Positions 1 through 9,632 of a DNA stretch of 64,000 bases are shown here, in pieces. How positions within the stretch are numbered: the first letter of the stretch is position 1; each line of letters opens with the position of its first letter. Position numbers and translations under genes: made by a program. A model generated the notes under the pieces. It saw only the letters and a list, made by a program, of their open reading frames with translations, searched no databases and was not told where the DNA came from. Source of the stretch: Papaver somniferum (Eukaryota > Streptophyta > Magnoliopsida > Ranunculales > Papaveraceae); the NCBI RefSeq assembly GCF_003573695.1, contig NC_039358.1, forward strand, positions 16,368,637-16,432,636, read 5' to 3'.

Positions 1-926
1 AAGATACATAAAAAATAAAATAGATAAAACACTTTTAAACTACTTATTGCAGGATATATAATTTACCGGTGTTGAAGTCTAATAAGGTAAGTCAACAATA
101 TTACTGTGCCATCTGATTGGAGTCGAACATTATGCTTGTGGGAGTCGAACCCATACCAGTTGAGCTAAGATAACAATTTAATTTCGCACTCATCAAAGAA
201 TTACTAATAAAAATAATAAATTGAACCAGTATGAAAAGTCCTACTTTTGCATCATTAAAACCTGAAGTATGAAGCAGGTGAGGTTTTTTTTACCAATTTA
301 TCCATCTTCAAAGAACTTCTAGCCGTCTTCATTCTTAGATATCTTCATAACCAAATAAAAATGGGTTAAAGCTATGTAAAGGTAAAAACACCTGCACTCT
401 GCGGACTCCTCTCTTAAATTTGCTTCCTAAAATACACTCCAACCCCAGTAATCAATTCCACTTGCTTCCTAAAATGAAGTACAGTATAACTTCTATAAAA
501 TAATACACTTGGGCCCAAGAAAAATTATTATTTAAAAGAGATATTATATTATCGATAATATAATAAATTATTACTTTATAATTAAATAATAAATTATTAT
601 TTTAAAAAATAATTTCTATATATAATGCATTCACAAACCTTAAACTTAAAAGTATATAACATATAAATAGGTCACGTACAACATTCTAAATCAGCAAGAT
701 GTATTCTCATCTCAAAGGTGTATCTCACTAACCAATTAACAATGCAATACGGAAAGAACTATGTGAATATAAAAAGGATAATCCTTCTTGCAAGCATCAA
801 TGACACTACAACACTTCTTATTGCAATACAACAATGTGACTATATGCCTCTTAAGTGCACTACATACTATTAGGGATTAAATACAACTTGATTTGAATTT
901 CTAAGAAAAACAAACCAATATTCAAT
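1..926. other. AT-rich intergenic DNA, no gene seen
   Basis: No ORF here resembles a known protein and none has a convincing start or splice context. The stretch is strongly AT-rich, most of all at 530-650. That part contains a perfect 24-bp palindrome at 542-565 centred on ATCGAT, which could form a small cruciform or simply be AT-rich chance. A tRNA-like block lies at 135-172 and is listed separately. Confidence 0.6.
135..172 (-). repeat. tRNA-like SINE or tRNA relic
   Basis: Read on the minus strand, this block holds a sequence like an RNA polymerase III A box (TAGCTCAACTGG, 157-168) and soon after it a B box (GGTTCGACTCC, 141-151). The spacing is far shorter than in a real tRNA gene, so the anticodon arm is missing. 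A related block occurs at 2695-2741. The best reading is a decayed tRNA-derived SINE or tRNA pseudogene. No poly-A tail or target duplication was found. Confidence 0.35.
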
Positions 927-1119
927 CGGAAATGCTATTCAACACTCCACTTAGAGCTCTATTAACCACTCAGTGATAGGTGTCACAAGGACACTGGTTC
1001 AAAACAATTCAGCCAGGACACATCTTTGTATAAAAAGGTTATTCATTTGAGAGATGTATGGTTGAGATGCTTTGAGCTGTAAGTAGAGTGCTGTTTTAGT
1101 GCTCTGAATAGCATTTCCC
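927..1119. mobile_element. Mutator-like MITE, 193 bp
   Basis: The two ends are inverted repeats: GGAAATGCTATTCA starts at 928 and its reverse complement TGAATAGCATTTCC ends at 1118. The element is flanked by a perfect 9-bp direct repeat, ATATTCAAT, at 918-926 and 1120-1128. A 9-bp target duplication is the hallmark of Mutator-like transposons. The 193-bp interior has no coding capacity, so this is a non-autonomous miniature element that a MULE transposase would mobilise. Boundaries are set by where the TIR and target duplication meet. The terminal base is C on the left against the G expected from the right end. Confidence 0.8.
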
Positions 1120-1128
1120 ATATTCAAT

Positions 1129-2253
1129 CATATTTTCAGAAAATTTGATATGTATGAAAATTATTTTTTATTTTTTTAGTAGTATTATTATTTTATATAT
1201 TATTTGGGACTTATTAATCTTGAAGGGAAATTTTTAAAATGTACTATTTTTTGATTTTATCGAATTTACCAGTAAGAGCCCGAGCCGGGACAGGAAAATT
1301 TTATTATTTTAGAGAGAATATTATATTAAAGAAGTTATACTGTACATCCATCGATAAGTTACATACATACCCATATAAACAAAGAAAAATATCATTAACT
1401 AAACAACATAACAACATAATATAGATATCAAACATTTTGGAAACAGACTGCTCTTTCCTCCGGTCCTTGCATCATATCATAATCATAATCATAATAATAA
1501 CTCAAAGATAAATCATTGGTGATTCTAAAAAAAATATGAATGATAAATCATTAAATTGCAGCCTTGAACTTAGCAGAATTCCCGCATTTTTTAGTTACCT
1601 GCTCTGGCCTACAAGTTACAATCCCTTTCATCCTCATCATCCTTAGGCAACATTGACTAAAGCAAGAGTTGGAAACTTCTTATGTTGGCTAAGGATGATT
1701 TAGTAAACGCAAATTAAAGCTTATGTTAATCCATTCCGCAGAGGGTTTCAATTGGTAATCATGTGTTGATGGAAACCATCACCACCCTGATCATTCCCAG
1801 TGGTTTGGACTTCTTTTCCTCGCGCGAGTCTTCAAACTTCTTATGTTGGATAAGAATACATCGTTAACTTACCGAGAATTAAAGGCTTCATCAAGTCATT
1901 TTACTAAGCCAAAACATCAAATTGAAACCTACCACAGAGAGTCTAATAGTATCCATAAAACCACTAATGCAAGAGCAATTTCCAGGAGAAGAAAAAAAGT
2001 ATGCTTTTCCTATGTGGCACTGTGATTTATACTTCTCCAATCATTAGAAATTATATGCAAATTAGTTTCTTCATCACGTGGATGATGTTTCGTGTACTTT
2101 TATGTTGTTTTGAAGAGTACTGCTTGTTGTATTGTTTGCATTTTGTAGTATCTGACATCCAAGTTACTCTACTTAACTAAATGCGTCGTAGAGTTTGTTT
2201 GCTTGAAATGCGTTGCTGTAGCACCAGTGTCTAATGAACATTTTTTTTCTCAG
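1129..2253. other. Intergenic or intronic DNA, no gene seen
   Basis: Short ORFs lie at 1239-1424 and 1843-2025 but match no family I recognise. The stretch ends in a pyrimidine run and AG at 2252-2253 that forms a good splice acceptor for the PA200-like exon. Part of it may therefore be captured or degraded intron. I could not find a second exon of the same gene in it. Confidence 0.5.
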
Positions 2254-2465
2254 AAGGAAACATCAAATAAAGACTTGTCAACACTTGACAAGGCATCTTT
2301 TGAATTGCTAAATTGGAGAATACTTCCAGAGCCCCATCTTCAGTGGAGAATACTTCCAGAGCCCCATCTTCAAAAGGCTGTCTCGGTGCTTCTTTCTTTA
2401 GCAACTGATGGCAATTGGCGAACCAGATATGCAACTCTGACATATCTAAGAAGTTTTGTGTACAG
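2254..2465 (+). pseudogene. PA200: Proteasome activator PA200 exon fragment
   Basis: One open block with exon-like ends: acceptor TTTTTTTTCTCAG before 2254 and donor CAG|GTATGC after 2465. The translation contains WRILPEPHLQ, KAVSVLLSLATDGNW and WRTRYATLTYLRSFVYR, which I recognise as the HEAT-repeat region of PA200/Blm10 (proteasome activator subunit 4). PA200 caps the 20S proteasome in the nucleus and promotes ATP-independent degradation. Full-length PA200 has about 1,800 residues in dozens of exons. Here only about 70 residues are present and no neighbouring exon was found within several kb on either side. WRILPEPHLQ is doubled by a 30-bp tandem duplication, which would lengthen a HEAT helix. 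The likely explanation is a gene fragment left by duplication or transposon capture (a Helitron relic lies 1.8 kb away). A functional exon is unlikely. Confidence 0.72.
2314..2373 (+). repeat. 30-bp tandem duplication inside PA200 exon
   Basis: Units 2314-2343 and 2344-2373 are identical except for the last base (CAG versus CAA, both Gln). The unit is a multiple of three, so the reading frame survives and the peptide WRILPEPHLQ appears twice. Confidence 0.95.
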
Positions 2466-4251
2466 GTATGCAATGTTAATATATCTTTATATCAAGGTAT
2501 AGATTGTATTTTACTGTAGGCTAAGTAATTTAGAATCTGTACTCTGTCCTGTGCTTAGAAATTATATGAATTGGTTTCTTCATTATGGCCAAATAATTTG
2601 AGTTTACCTGCAAATAATAATAGGGCAAGAACATTAATACGATAAGTTTACAATGACATATTTTTAGCTTACTGAAATAACAACAACAACACCGTCTGTG
2701 GGAGTCAAACCATGTGCTCTTCCATTTGAGCTAAGACAACAAGTAACATTTCCTAATGTAATTGGGATCTAATATATAGTCTGTCAAAGCACAACACTAT
2801 TTAGCCCATGCAAAGCTTTTTAAGAGCCCCATTCACATGATGTAAACCCTACCTCTTACAGAGAAGACTTTATTATATTGTTACTGAACCTTAATTTTGC
2901 TGTCGGCATTTACATATTCCAAGTATACAAAATTATGTGGGGAAATTATCTGACAAATAACAAAAAGAGAGTATGATCTATCAAATATGTACCTCAACAC
3001 TTGAGCATTCCTATATTCAAATCAACCCTTGCTCGTATATGACACGCCCAAAGTATCTTTTTCCGTAATATTAGGCATGAAGATAGACATATAGAGACAA
3101 ACCAACGAAAAAGTAAAAAAATTTAAGAATTTTACAACATGCTCGGTCATAATCTCTGAACTCATAGTTGCAAGGTTTATTGCCACACACTCTATGCAAC
3201 TGTCACCTCATCACTCATCAGTGGGGAACTCAAATTCTGGCTCAAATGGAACTGCCCTGAGTCTGCGAATCTGCAAATTGATTTGTTATTCAAGAAATAG
3301 TTAATGGATTGTGTTTTAGCAAAAAAAAGTAAATGAAAAAACTCTTTCTATTGGCTTTTAGCAAAAAAGATTTCAAAACTTCTTTCAAAATTGAGAAATG
3401 CCTCAACAAAAAAATGTATCAACAGCTTCATTCAAAATCTTTTAAAATTGAGAAATGCCCCAACAAAATTGAGAAATGCCTCATTGATCTCATTTCCCGT
3501 TCATGGGCCACCATTAGACCGTCATTCTCTTCCATCAGCCTGAGAAAGATCCAAGGGATGTTAATCGTAGGTGCTTAGGTACAGGCATTATCTATAGGTG
3601 TACTACTGAAAACAATATAAACAAAGTAAATAATGGTATCCAAACCTGAGAATGGTGGATGAAACATATGAACGGTCTATGATTGAGTTCTCATTGCTGG
3701 AAGTTCAGTTTATTGGTGCAGTCTACAAACTGGTAGATGTCTCCCCGCTTTTGTTTCTCAAGTGGAAGATTTTTGTAATAATGCCTTAATTTTAGTTCAT
3801 TCCAAAATATAACCATGTTTGTAAGAATGCCTTAAGTTATGTCAAAAGGGAGAATAATACCTTCGGGGAGAATAACACCTTCAGAGTTGACATAATTGAG
3901 AAAGATGCTTCAAAACCCATAGATTATCAGAACAAAAAACATAACCTTTTTTTTTGCAGTTTTTTTTTAACGAATTTTTTTTTGAGAATTTTATGACCAC
4001 GTCCATAGAGAATAACTCTGCATCACTGGGAAAAGCAGAGGAAGACTATGAACCTGCTGGGACAAAAATTAGAAAGGAAAACATATTAGAGGATCAAAAA
4101 CGCATAGATCTTGTCAAAACAATATGGAAATATAAGATAGAACGACATGACATATCTCATAGCCAAGAAGATATCCTAATTTGTGAGATCATGTTTAATA
4201 AACCTGCTCTTCTGACTGAAAGAGATCATCAATCTCTTTCAATATCCTCAT
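2466..4251. other. Intergenic DNA with short local repeats
   Basis: No recognisable gene. A second tRNA-like block sits at 2695-2741. Between about 3385 and 3485 a motif close to AAAATTGAGAAATGCC occurs three times, followed by CCAACAAA or a variant. A 122-codon ORF at 3954-4322 has a low-complexity start and its end is antisense to the Helitron fragment, so it is not called as a gene. Confidence 0.5.
2695..2741 (-). repeat. tRNA-like SINE or tRNA relic
   Basis: On the minus strand there is an A-box-like TAGCTCAAATGG (2722-2733), then GAAGAGCACAT, then a B-box-like GGTTTGACTCC (2701-2711). It resembles the block at 135-172 and looks like a tRNA body lacking the anticodon arm, as in degraded tRNA-derived SINEs. 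No full SINE tail was identified. Confidence 0.4.
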
Positions 4252-4497
4252 CTATTCGGTATGTTCAATATCCTCATCTTCATCCTGCTCCTCTGTTGTT
4301 GCCCCATAAAGGGGAATGTTAGTATGAAACCCATCTTCACCGTAGGGAAACAAAAGAGGATACTGCAGCGCCATATAACTTGGGTGTATTTCTGATATCT
4401 TCTTTAGTCCACCCACATTTTCATGCACTATGATGTCCCTTTCAGCGTTAATTTTCGTGCCAGGTACATACAAAGCTGCCACTCCAAAACAGATAGC
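4252..4497 (-). pseudogene. Helitron Rep/helicase N-terminal fragment
   Basis: The minus-strand frame reads VAALYVPGTKINAERDI, then GGLKKISEIHPSYMALQYPL, then LFPYGEDGF. This is the strongly conserved segment at the start of the Helitron helicase-like (Rep) domain of plant Helitrons, rolling-circle DNA transposons. Only about 80 of more than 1,300 residues remain. The HUH nuclease motif and the SF1 helicase motifs are absent. The peptide ends in an acidic stretch (EEQDEDEDIEHTE) and a stop. The ATG at 4482 lies inside the conserved block, so it is not a true start; the family similarity begins slightly upstream. This is a relic. Confidence 0.85.
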
Positions 4498-4499
4498 AA

Positions 4500-5366
4500 A
4501 GAATATTGCCTTGCATCAGTGCTGCGAGTTCCTATATATCAGTCTTCTACCGACATTGTTGTACTGTTTTTGTCATAACAGTCTCTCAATGTTCTGAAAA
4601 TTTTAGCAAGTGCGTTAAATCCATAAGAACAAACAAGAAATAATAATTAAAGTCTAATGTCTTGTGGAGAAGACAGATTCAACCAAGCAAGTTGATAATT
4701 GGTTTGATATCAATACCGTTAGCAAGAAAATAATGAACTTTAGCAAACAACCATTAAGGGAGTCGTACCTATCATGGGATAGCAAACAACCTGAGGAAAC
4801 AAACAAACCAACAAAAAAAAAATCAGAAAAACGTTAGTACGTTAGGGTTATGATTTTTCGAAGATAATGAACAAAACATGAAGGTAGAATCTACGTTAGG
4901 GTTATGATCTTTCGAGGTATAAGACAAAACATGACGGTAGAATAGAAGATGATGAACAAAACATGAACACCATAAAATACCTATAGAGGAAGACCCGAAT
5001 CTGCTTATTCAACGTTCAAAGTCTTCGAATTCCAAACTTAGTGTCTTACGTATCTGAACTGTGGCTTATAATGACATCCTCCGGGAAGCCAAAATTGGAA
5101 ATTAAATTAAACTATAGCAAATGCTTAGTGGTTTTAATAAAAAAAAACCATTCAAATCAATGTAATCATGGAAAGAATAGGTGAGCATAAGTTGGCAATG
5201 AATCAACCGTTTTAATCTAAATATTGATAGATGAATATTTCTTTTAGAAGTTCGTAGATCTACTACCTAAAATATATTGAAACGGAAAGGCATAAAAATC
5301 AATATAGGGAAATTAATAAGATTGCTTTTAAATACTTTTCCGTATAAAAATCAAAATAAAATATAT
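4500..5366. other. Intergenic DNA with a 54-bp tandem repeat
   Basis: No gene seen. Two imperfect tandem units starting TACGTTAGGGTTATGAT lie at 4838-4891 and 4892-4943, each ending near GGTAGAAT. The last five bases before 5367 (TATAT, 5362-5366) are the left target duplication of the adjoining Copia element. Confidence 0.6.
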
Positions 5367-7118
5367 TGAAAAAGCGGGGGTCTAACAACACCACCCAATA
5401 TTTCGCTTAGCAATCTGTATGGACTAACTTCGAAATACTTTGTTAGAGAATCAAGGTAACAGGAACCAATTGATAATCCAGACTTATATATTCCCGAAGA
5501 ACAACCTAGATTAATCAATCACCTCTCTACAATCCTTCCTGACTACACAAGCAGATTGTCGAGGAATCACAAACAGTGAGACGAAGATGTTTGTGACTTC
5601 TTTATCTTGCCTATCGGAGAACTCTCACGATCTCAAGCCAATCAATCGATTGTACTCGTATAATATAAAATGCAAGATCAGATCACACAACTACGATAAA
5701 AGTAGTATCGGTCTGGCTTCACAATCTCAATGAAGTCTTTAAGTCGTTAACTCGAGTTTAGAGAAGAAACTCAAGAGTTAATAGAGATCGACTCTAGCGA
5801 AAGCACTAGTAGCACACAGAAGTGTGGGGATTAGGTTTGCTCAATGCTAGATGTCTCCTTTATATAGCCTTCAAATCAGGGTTTTTCCTTAGCAAAAAAA
5901 GCAAACTCTATTCACCGTTAGATGAAAACCTGATTTAGATTCAAGCCAATATCTCTCAACCGTTAGATCGAAAGACATAGCTTGTCATACAGACTTGGGT
6001 ACGCGTTTACTGGGTTTGAGAAAAACCATGCCCAAACGAGTACACGTATGTTGGTTCAACATGATAACCCAAAAGGTCAACCATATGAGCATCTCATATT
6101 AATCGTGTTCTTCTTCACCATAACTAGTTCAATTGACTCAAATGAACTAGTTAAGAGTTGTTCAATTGCTATGAGATCTTATGTAACTACACAAGACACA
6201 ATTGAAACAAAGATGATTCGATTCGATTACAATCGGCGCATGAACATTATAGCCACGGTTTGCATAAAGCATTCCTTAATAATTAATGTATCATGTTCAG
6301 AGCACATCTTTAGATCATAACCTCTTAAGATCACAAACAAGTTCGCGGACTTAAGTTAATCGGTTGAGTTTTCCAAACTCAGCAGAAATTCTCGGGTCGA
6401 GAAATTCCGCCAGTTCGCGGACTGGGTTCGCGGACTTAGCACACAAACGAGTTTTGGAAATCCCAGCAGAAATTTTCGGTCGAGAACTTCCGTCAGTTCG
6501 CGGACTTGGCAATCCAATTCCAGAATCCTACCGATTTCTCTTGATCAACAAAGTTCGAAAACTTCGGTTCAAGGAATACATGGTTATATAATCTAAACTC
6601 TCATTTGAATCGTTGAAACATTCTCAGAGAGCGATATTCAGTCGTGAAGAACAACAAACCTTTCTCGTCAGAGCAATTTCCAAAGTGATTGAAACTTTCA
6701 TGACTTTCTTCACCAGGTGAAGATAAACCTGATCAAAGCGAAACGGTTTACCAACACATGATTTCGAATAAAAGATAAGCAATGAGTACTCAGCTCGGAA
6801 TATCAAGTGTATATGATCTAGTCTATATAGCATACGACTTTTGTCTCATAAGAAGTAGGAGAAGAATATATAGTCTTTCGAGTGATAGATAAGTTCAAGT
6901 CTTCACATACCTTTTTGTTGATGAAGTTCCACGGTTCCTTGGTGTAGATCTTCGTCGTTGTCGTTGAATCACCATGAAGTCCTTGAGCTCAACTACACTT
7001 TTCCTATCCTAGTCCGAGACTTAGCTAATAGGATAGAAATCAAGACTTTATAGTTTTGATCACTAACATTGACAAACATACTTGATATAACAACGCATGC
7101 GAGGTTGACCGGGCTATG
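5367..7118 (-). repeat. Copia B 3' LTR, main part
   Basis: Left boundary TGAAAAAGCGGGGG is the reverse complement of the LTR 3' end. The right side breaks off at CTATG (7114-7118), the target duplication of the Athila-like insertion, and the last bases of the LTR reappear at 14071-14078. Compared with the partner LTR at 18218-20607 this copy lacks about 640 bp. The junction lies at AGAATCAAGG (about 5449-5458), where the partner has ATCAA at both ends of the missing piece. That fits deletion between short direct repeats. A TATA motif on the minus strand corresponds to 5858-5866. The U3 repeat array is at about 6340-6512. Confidence 0.85.
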
Positions 7119-8562
7119 TGATAGACACATTTTTGTGTCTAATTTGTCCTCAATGTCAGTATTGTTGGAACTCTATTTTTGTACTAATATTGTGTTTTTA
7201 TGTATTTTTAGGAAATAAACATTTTTGGAAAATTTGGCTCGAAAAGTTGATTTTGGCACCCGGAGGACAAGTGTTATTCGGACTCTCGCTTTTGGATAAA
7301 GGGTAACCTAATTACTAAGGGGCACCACCAGGATACCTTCTTCTCAAATTCAAATAAACTTTTTGGCGGGAAAATTGGTTCATCAACTGGCAGAATTTCA
7401 ATCGAAAAAATGAAGGTGTTGTGGTGCGATTCAATGGCTCAAACTTGGTAGGAATATGTGATATGGCCTAAGGAAGATAGTTTGGGTGTCGAATTTGATC
7501 GTAATTGACTGGAAAACGCGTGATGATTCACACACCCAAAACAGAGCACGTGTACTGTAACACGAGCAAAATTGAATTTCTTGTGTGCATGGAGGAGTTC
7601 TACTAGCATTGGACGAGTGCTGAGGCGTGGAGAAGGCAATTGGGAGTGTGCAGGAAGCAAGAGTACGTAAGAATCTTCTATTTTTGGCAATTATTCCCTA
7701 TTTTTGGACAACGGCAATAATGAAGATTATCTCGAGTTATGGCGAGATTAAACACACCTGTTGGGTATAAAAGGACCCCTTGGGTTTATTAGAGGGGCTG
7801 GTCGAGAGTTTGGGGAGGTTTGGAGGCGAGCAGAGAGGCGCAGGAGGAGTTGCAGAGAAGTTACATGCTGCTGCTGCTGCTGCCATTAACACGCCTGAAG
7901 AACACGAAGAACGGACTCGCAGCAGCAGTCGTTTATCAACAGAAACATCGACTGTCGTGTGTGGGTCGTAGTTCTTCAAAGACAACAGCAACTCAGCTCT
8001 GTCGTTGATTCTGGACGTCTTCTGTGGGTCGCAGAGTTCTGTTTTACATCAATTTCTTGTATTTCTCTTCATTGTAAAACACTTTTGAGCATCAATGAAA
8101 TATTTTGAGAGCATTTTTACTATGATGAGTTAAACCCCAACACTGGGGCGACGGAGGAGGCCGAGCTTCATAAATGGGTAATTTTATTAATTCTTTTTAA
8201 GACTTTTGCATTAAAAATTAATTGAAATATGATTTGATTAAATTGGGTGTTATTTGATTAGATGGGTCATGCTTAGCTTAGTTGATTTGATGTTCCATGC
8301 TTAACATTTACAACCAATGTTTTGAGAATCGACTTTGGCAAAATAAGAGTCCATATATGTTTTGAGCTATTATTATTGAGAATAAATCATTAAGCCTTAT
8401 GTTATGAAGATTGGCCGAATCATTAGTCCCAGTACCTCTCTACCAATTTGTCAATATTTGTATATATATTTTTAAATCTAAAAATCCATTACCTTCACAA
8501 GTTCGAGTTTGAACGATACCCCTTATCATCATTACTACAACCACAAAAAAAATCTTTTATCA
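7119..8562 (+). repeat. Athila-like 5' LTR
   Basis: 1,444 bp, TG...CA ends. A TATA box (TATAAAAG) lies at 7766-7773, followed about 95 bp later by a CTG-type trinucleotide run (7866-7881) that is longer here than in the 3' copy. A polyadenylation-like AATGAAATATTTT stretch occurs near 8094. The short ORFs at 7118-8008 are not genes because the same frames recur in the second LTR only as a consequence of duplication. Confidence 0.88.
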
Positions 8563-8565
8563 AAA

Positions 8566-8579
8566 TGGCGCTGCCGCGG
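8566..8579 (+). promoter_or_regulatory. Primer-binding site, tRNA-Asp-like
   Basis: TGGCGCTGCCGCGG begins three bases after the LTR ends. Athila-type elements use a PBS close to TGGCGCCGTTGCCGG, so this is a near match with changes. It marks plus orientation for the element. Confidence 0.7.
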
Positions 8580-9632
8580 ATTTGTGCTTAGGTAGAATTT
8601 TTAGGTTTATTTTTTTTTTTATTTTTTTTTTTTATTATTTGTTCCTTTTTACTTTGTCTTTTTGTCTTTGATTTACAGGTTCGAAGTGAAGCAATAAGGA
8701 CTTGGAGAGGAAAAAGCTTAAAGCGAAAAGCGAAAAGACAAGAAAAAAAGGACAATTTTAGGATTTAATTTTTAATTTTTTTAGAGTGTGTGAGGAAAAC
8801 TGTAATTATTTATTTATTTATTTATTTATTTTGGACTTTGGACTTTAAACAATTGGACTTTATTTTTTTTTAACCCTACGGAAGGGTATTATTATTAAAA
8901 AAAAAATATATTATATAAACTGTGTGCAGGGAAGGACGACGATTACTATATCGTCTCGGACCCTCGGGTTCGCACACGGCATAGGAGTCGTGGCCCGAGT
9001 CGACGACAACGGTTCATCGCCCGTCTGGTACGGGAGGTAAGTCCAATCGAAACACCCGCGAATCTCCTGCAAGCGGGTTACTGTCTGCCTTAAGGTGATA
9101 ATTGTTTGAGGACGAATTTGGACTGTTTTTAAATTCCTAGTAAAGGGCAAGGCCTGGCCAATACAAGATAAGGGTTCGGATTTCATCACCGCTCCCTTCT
9201 TGCCTGCCTTAGGAAAACGAAACCGAACGTGAACCTAAGCTTTAAAATTTGGAATAGAACGAGACCGATAGGGTAACGAGCTTAATAGGAAACTCGTTCG
9301 AAAAATATTGGTTGCTCTTTAAGCACACTCCAAAGTTCATGATGGTTTCTGTGAGTTGAATGCGTGACTGCGCCGCCTTGTGATAGCGGTGAGGCCTTGG
9401 GTATCAAAGCTCCACTGAGCTTCCCTCGCCTCAATTCAACTTACTTTGACTCGGATTGATTCCAGAGGGGTTTGCTCAAATTGCAACGAATTCCCTTTCG
9501 AAAGATAGAAGCTGGTCTAGAAACAATCTAAGTGGAGCCATCATGCTTTTTGTTTGCTAGAAATATTTAGGTTTGTTTTGGGAGTCGAGTCGGCCTTGTT
9601 TGTGGTTGTGTAGAATTCCCTTGCAATTAAGA
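8580..9632 (+). other. Athila-like 5' leader, non-coding
   Basis: No ORF of note on the plus strand. It contains a T-rich block (8600-8640), a TTTA tandem run (8806-8832) and an A-run near 8898-8908. Athila and Tat elements are known for long untranslated leaders before gag. The only sizeable ORF on the other strand (8911-9189) matches nothing recognised. Confidence 0.55.

Noticed and set aside
3954..4322. 122-codon plus-strand ORF
   Set aside because: It has a low-complexity start (NEFFFENF), no known domain, and its last quarter is antisense to the conserved Helitron Rep segment.
5982..6320. 112-codon ORF with a near copy at 19463-19801
   Set aside because: Conserved only because both lie in LTRs of the same element. 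Other LTRs of the family do not keep the frame.
7118..8008. Several ORFs duplicated at 12637-13512
   Set aside because: They are frames inside the two Athila-like LTRs. Duplication is due to the LTR pair and indels break the frames.
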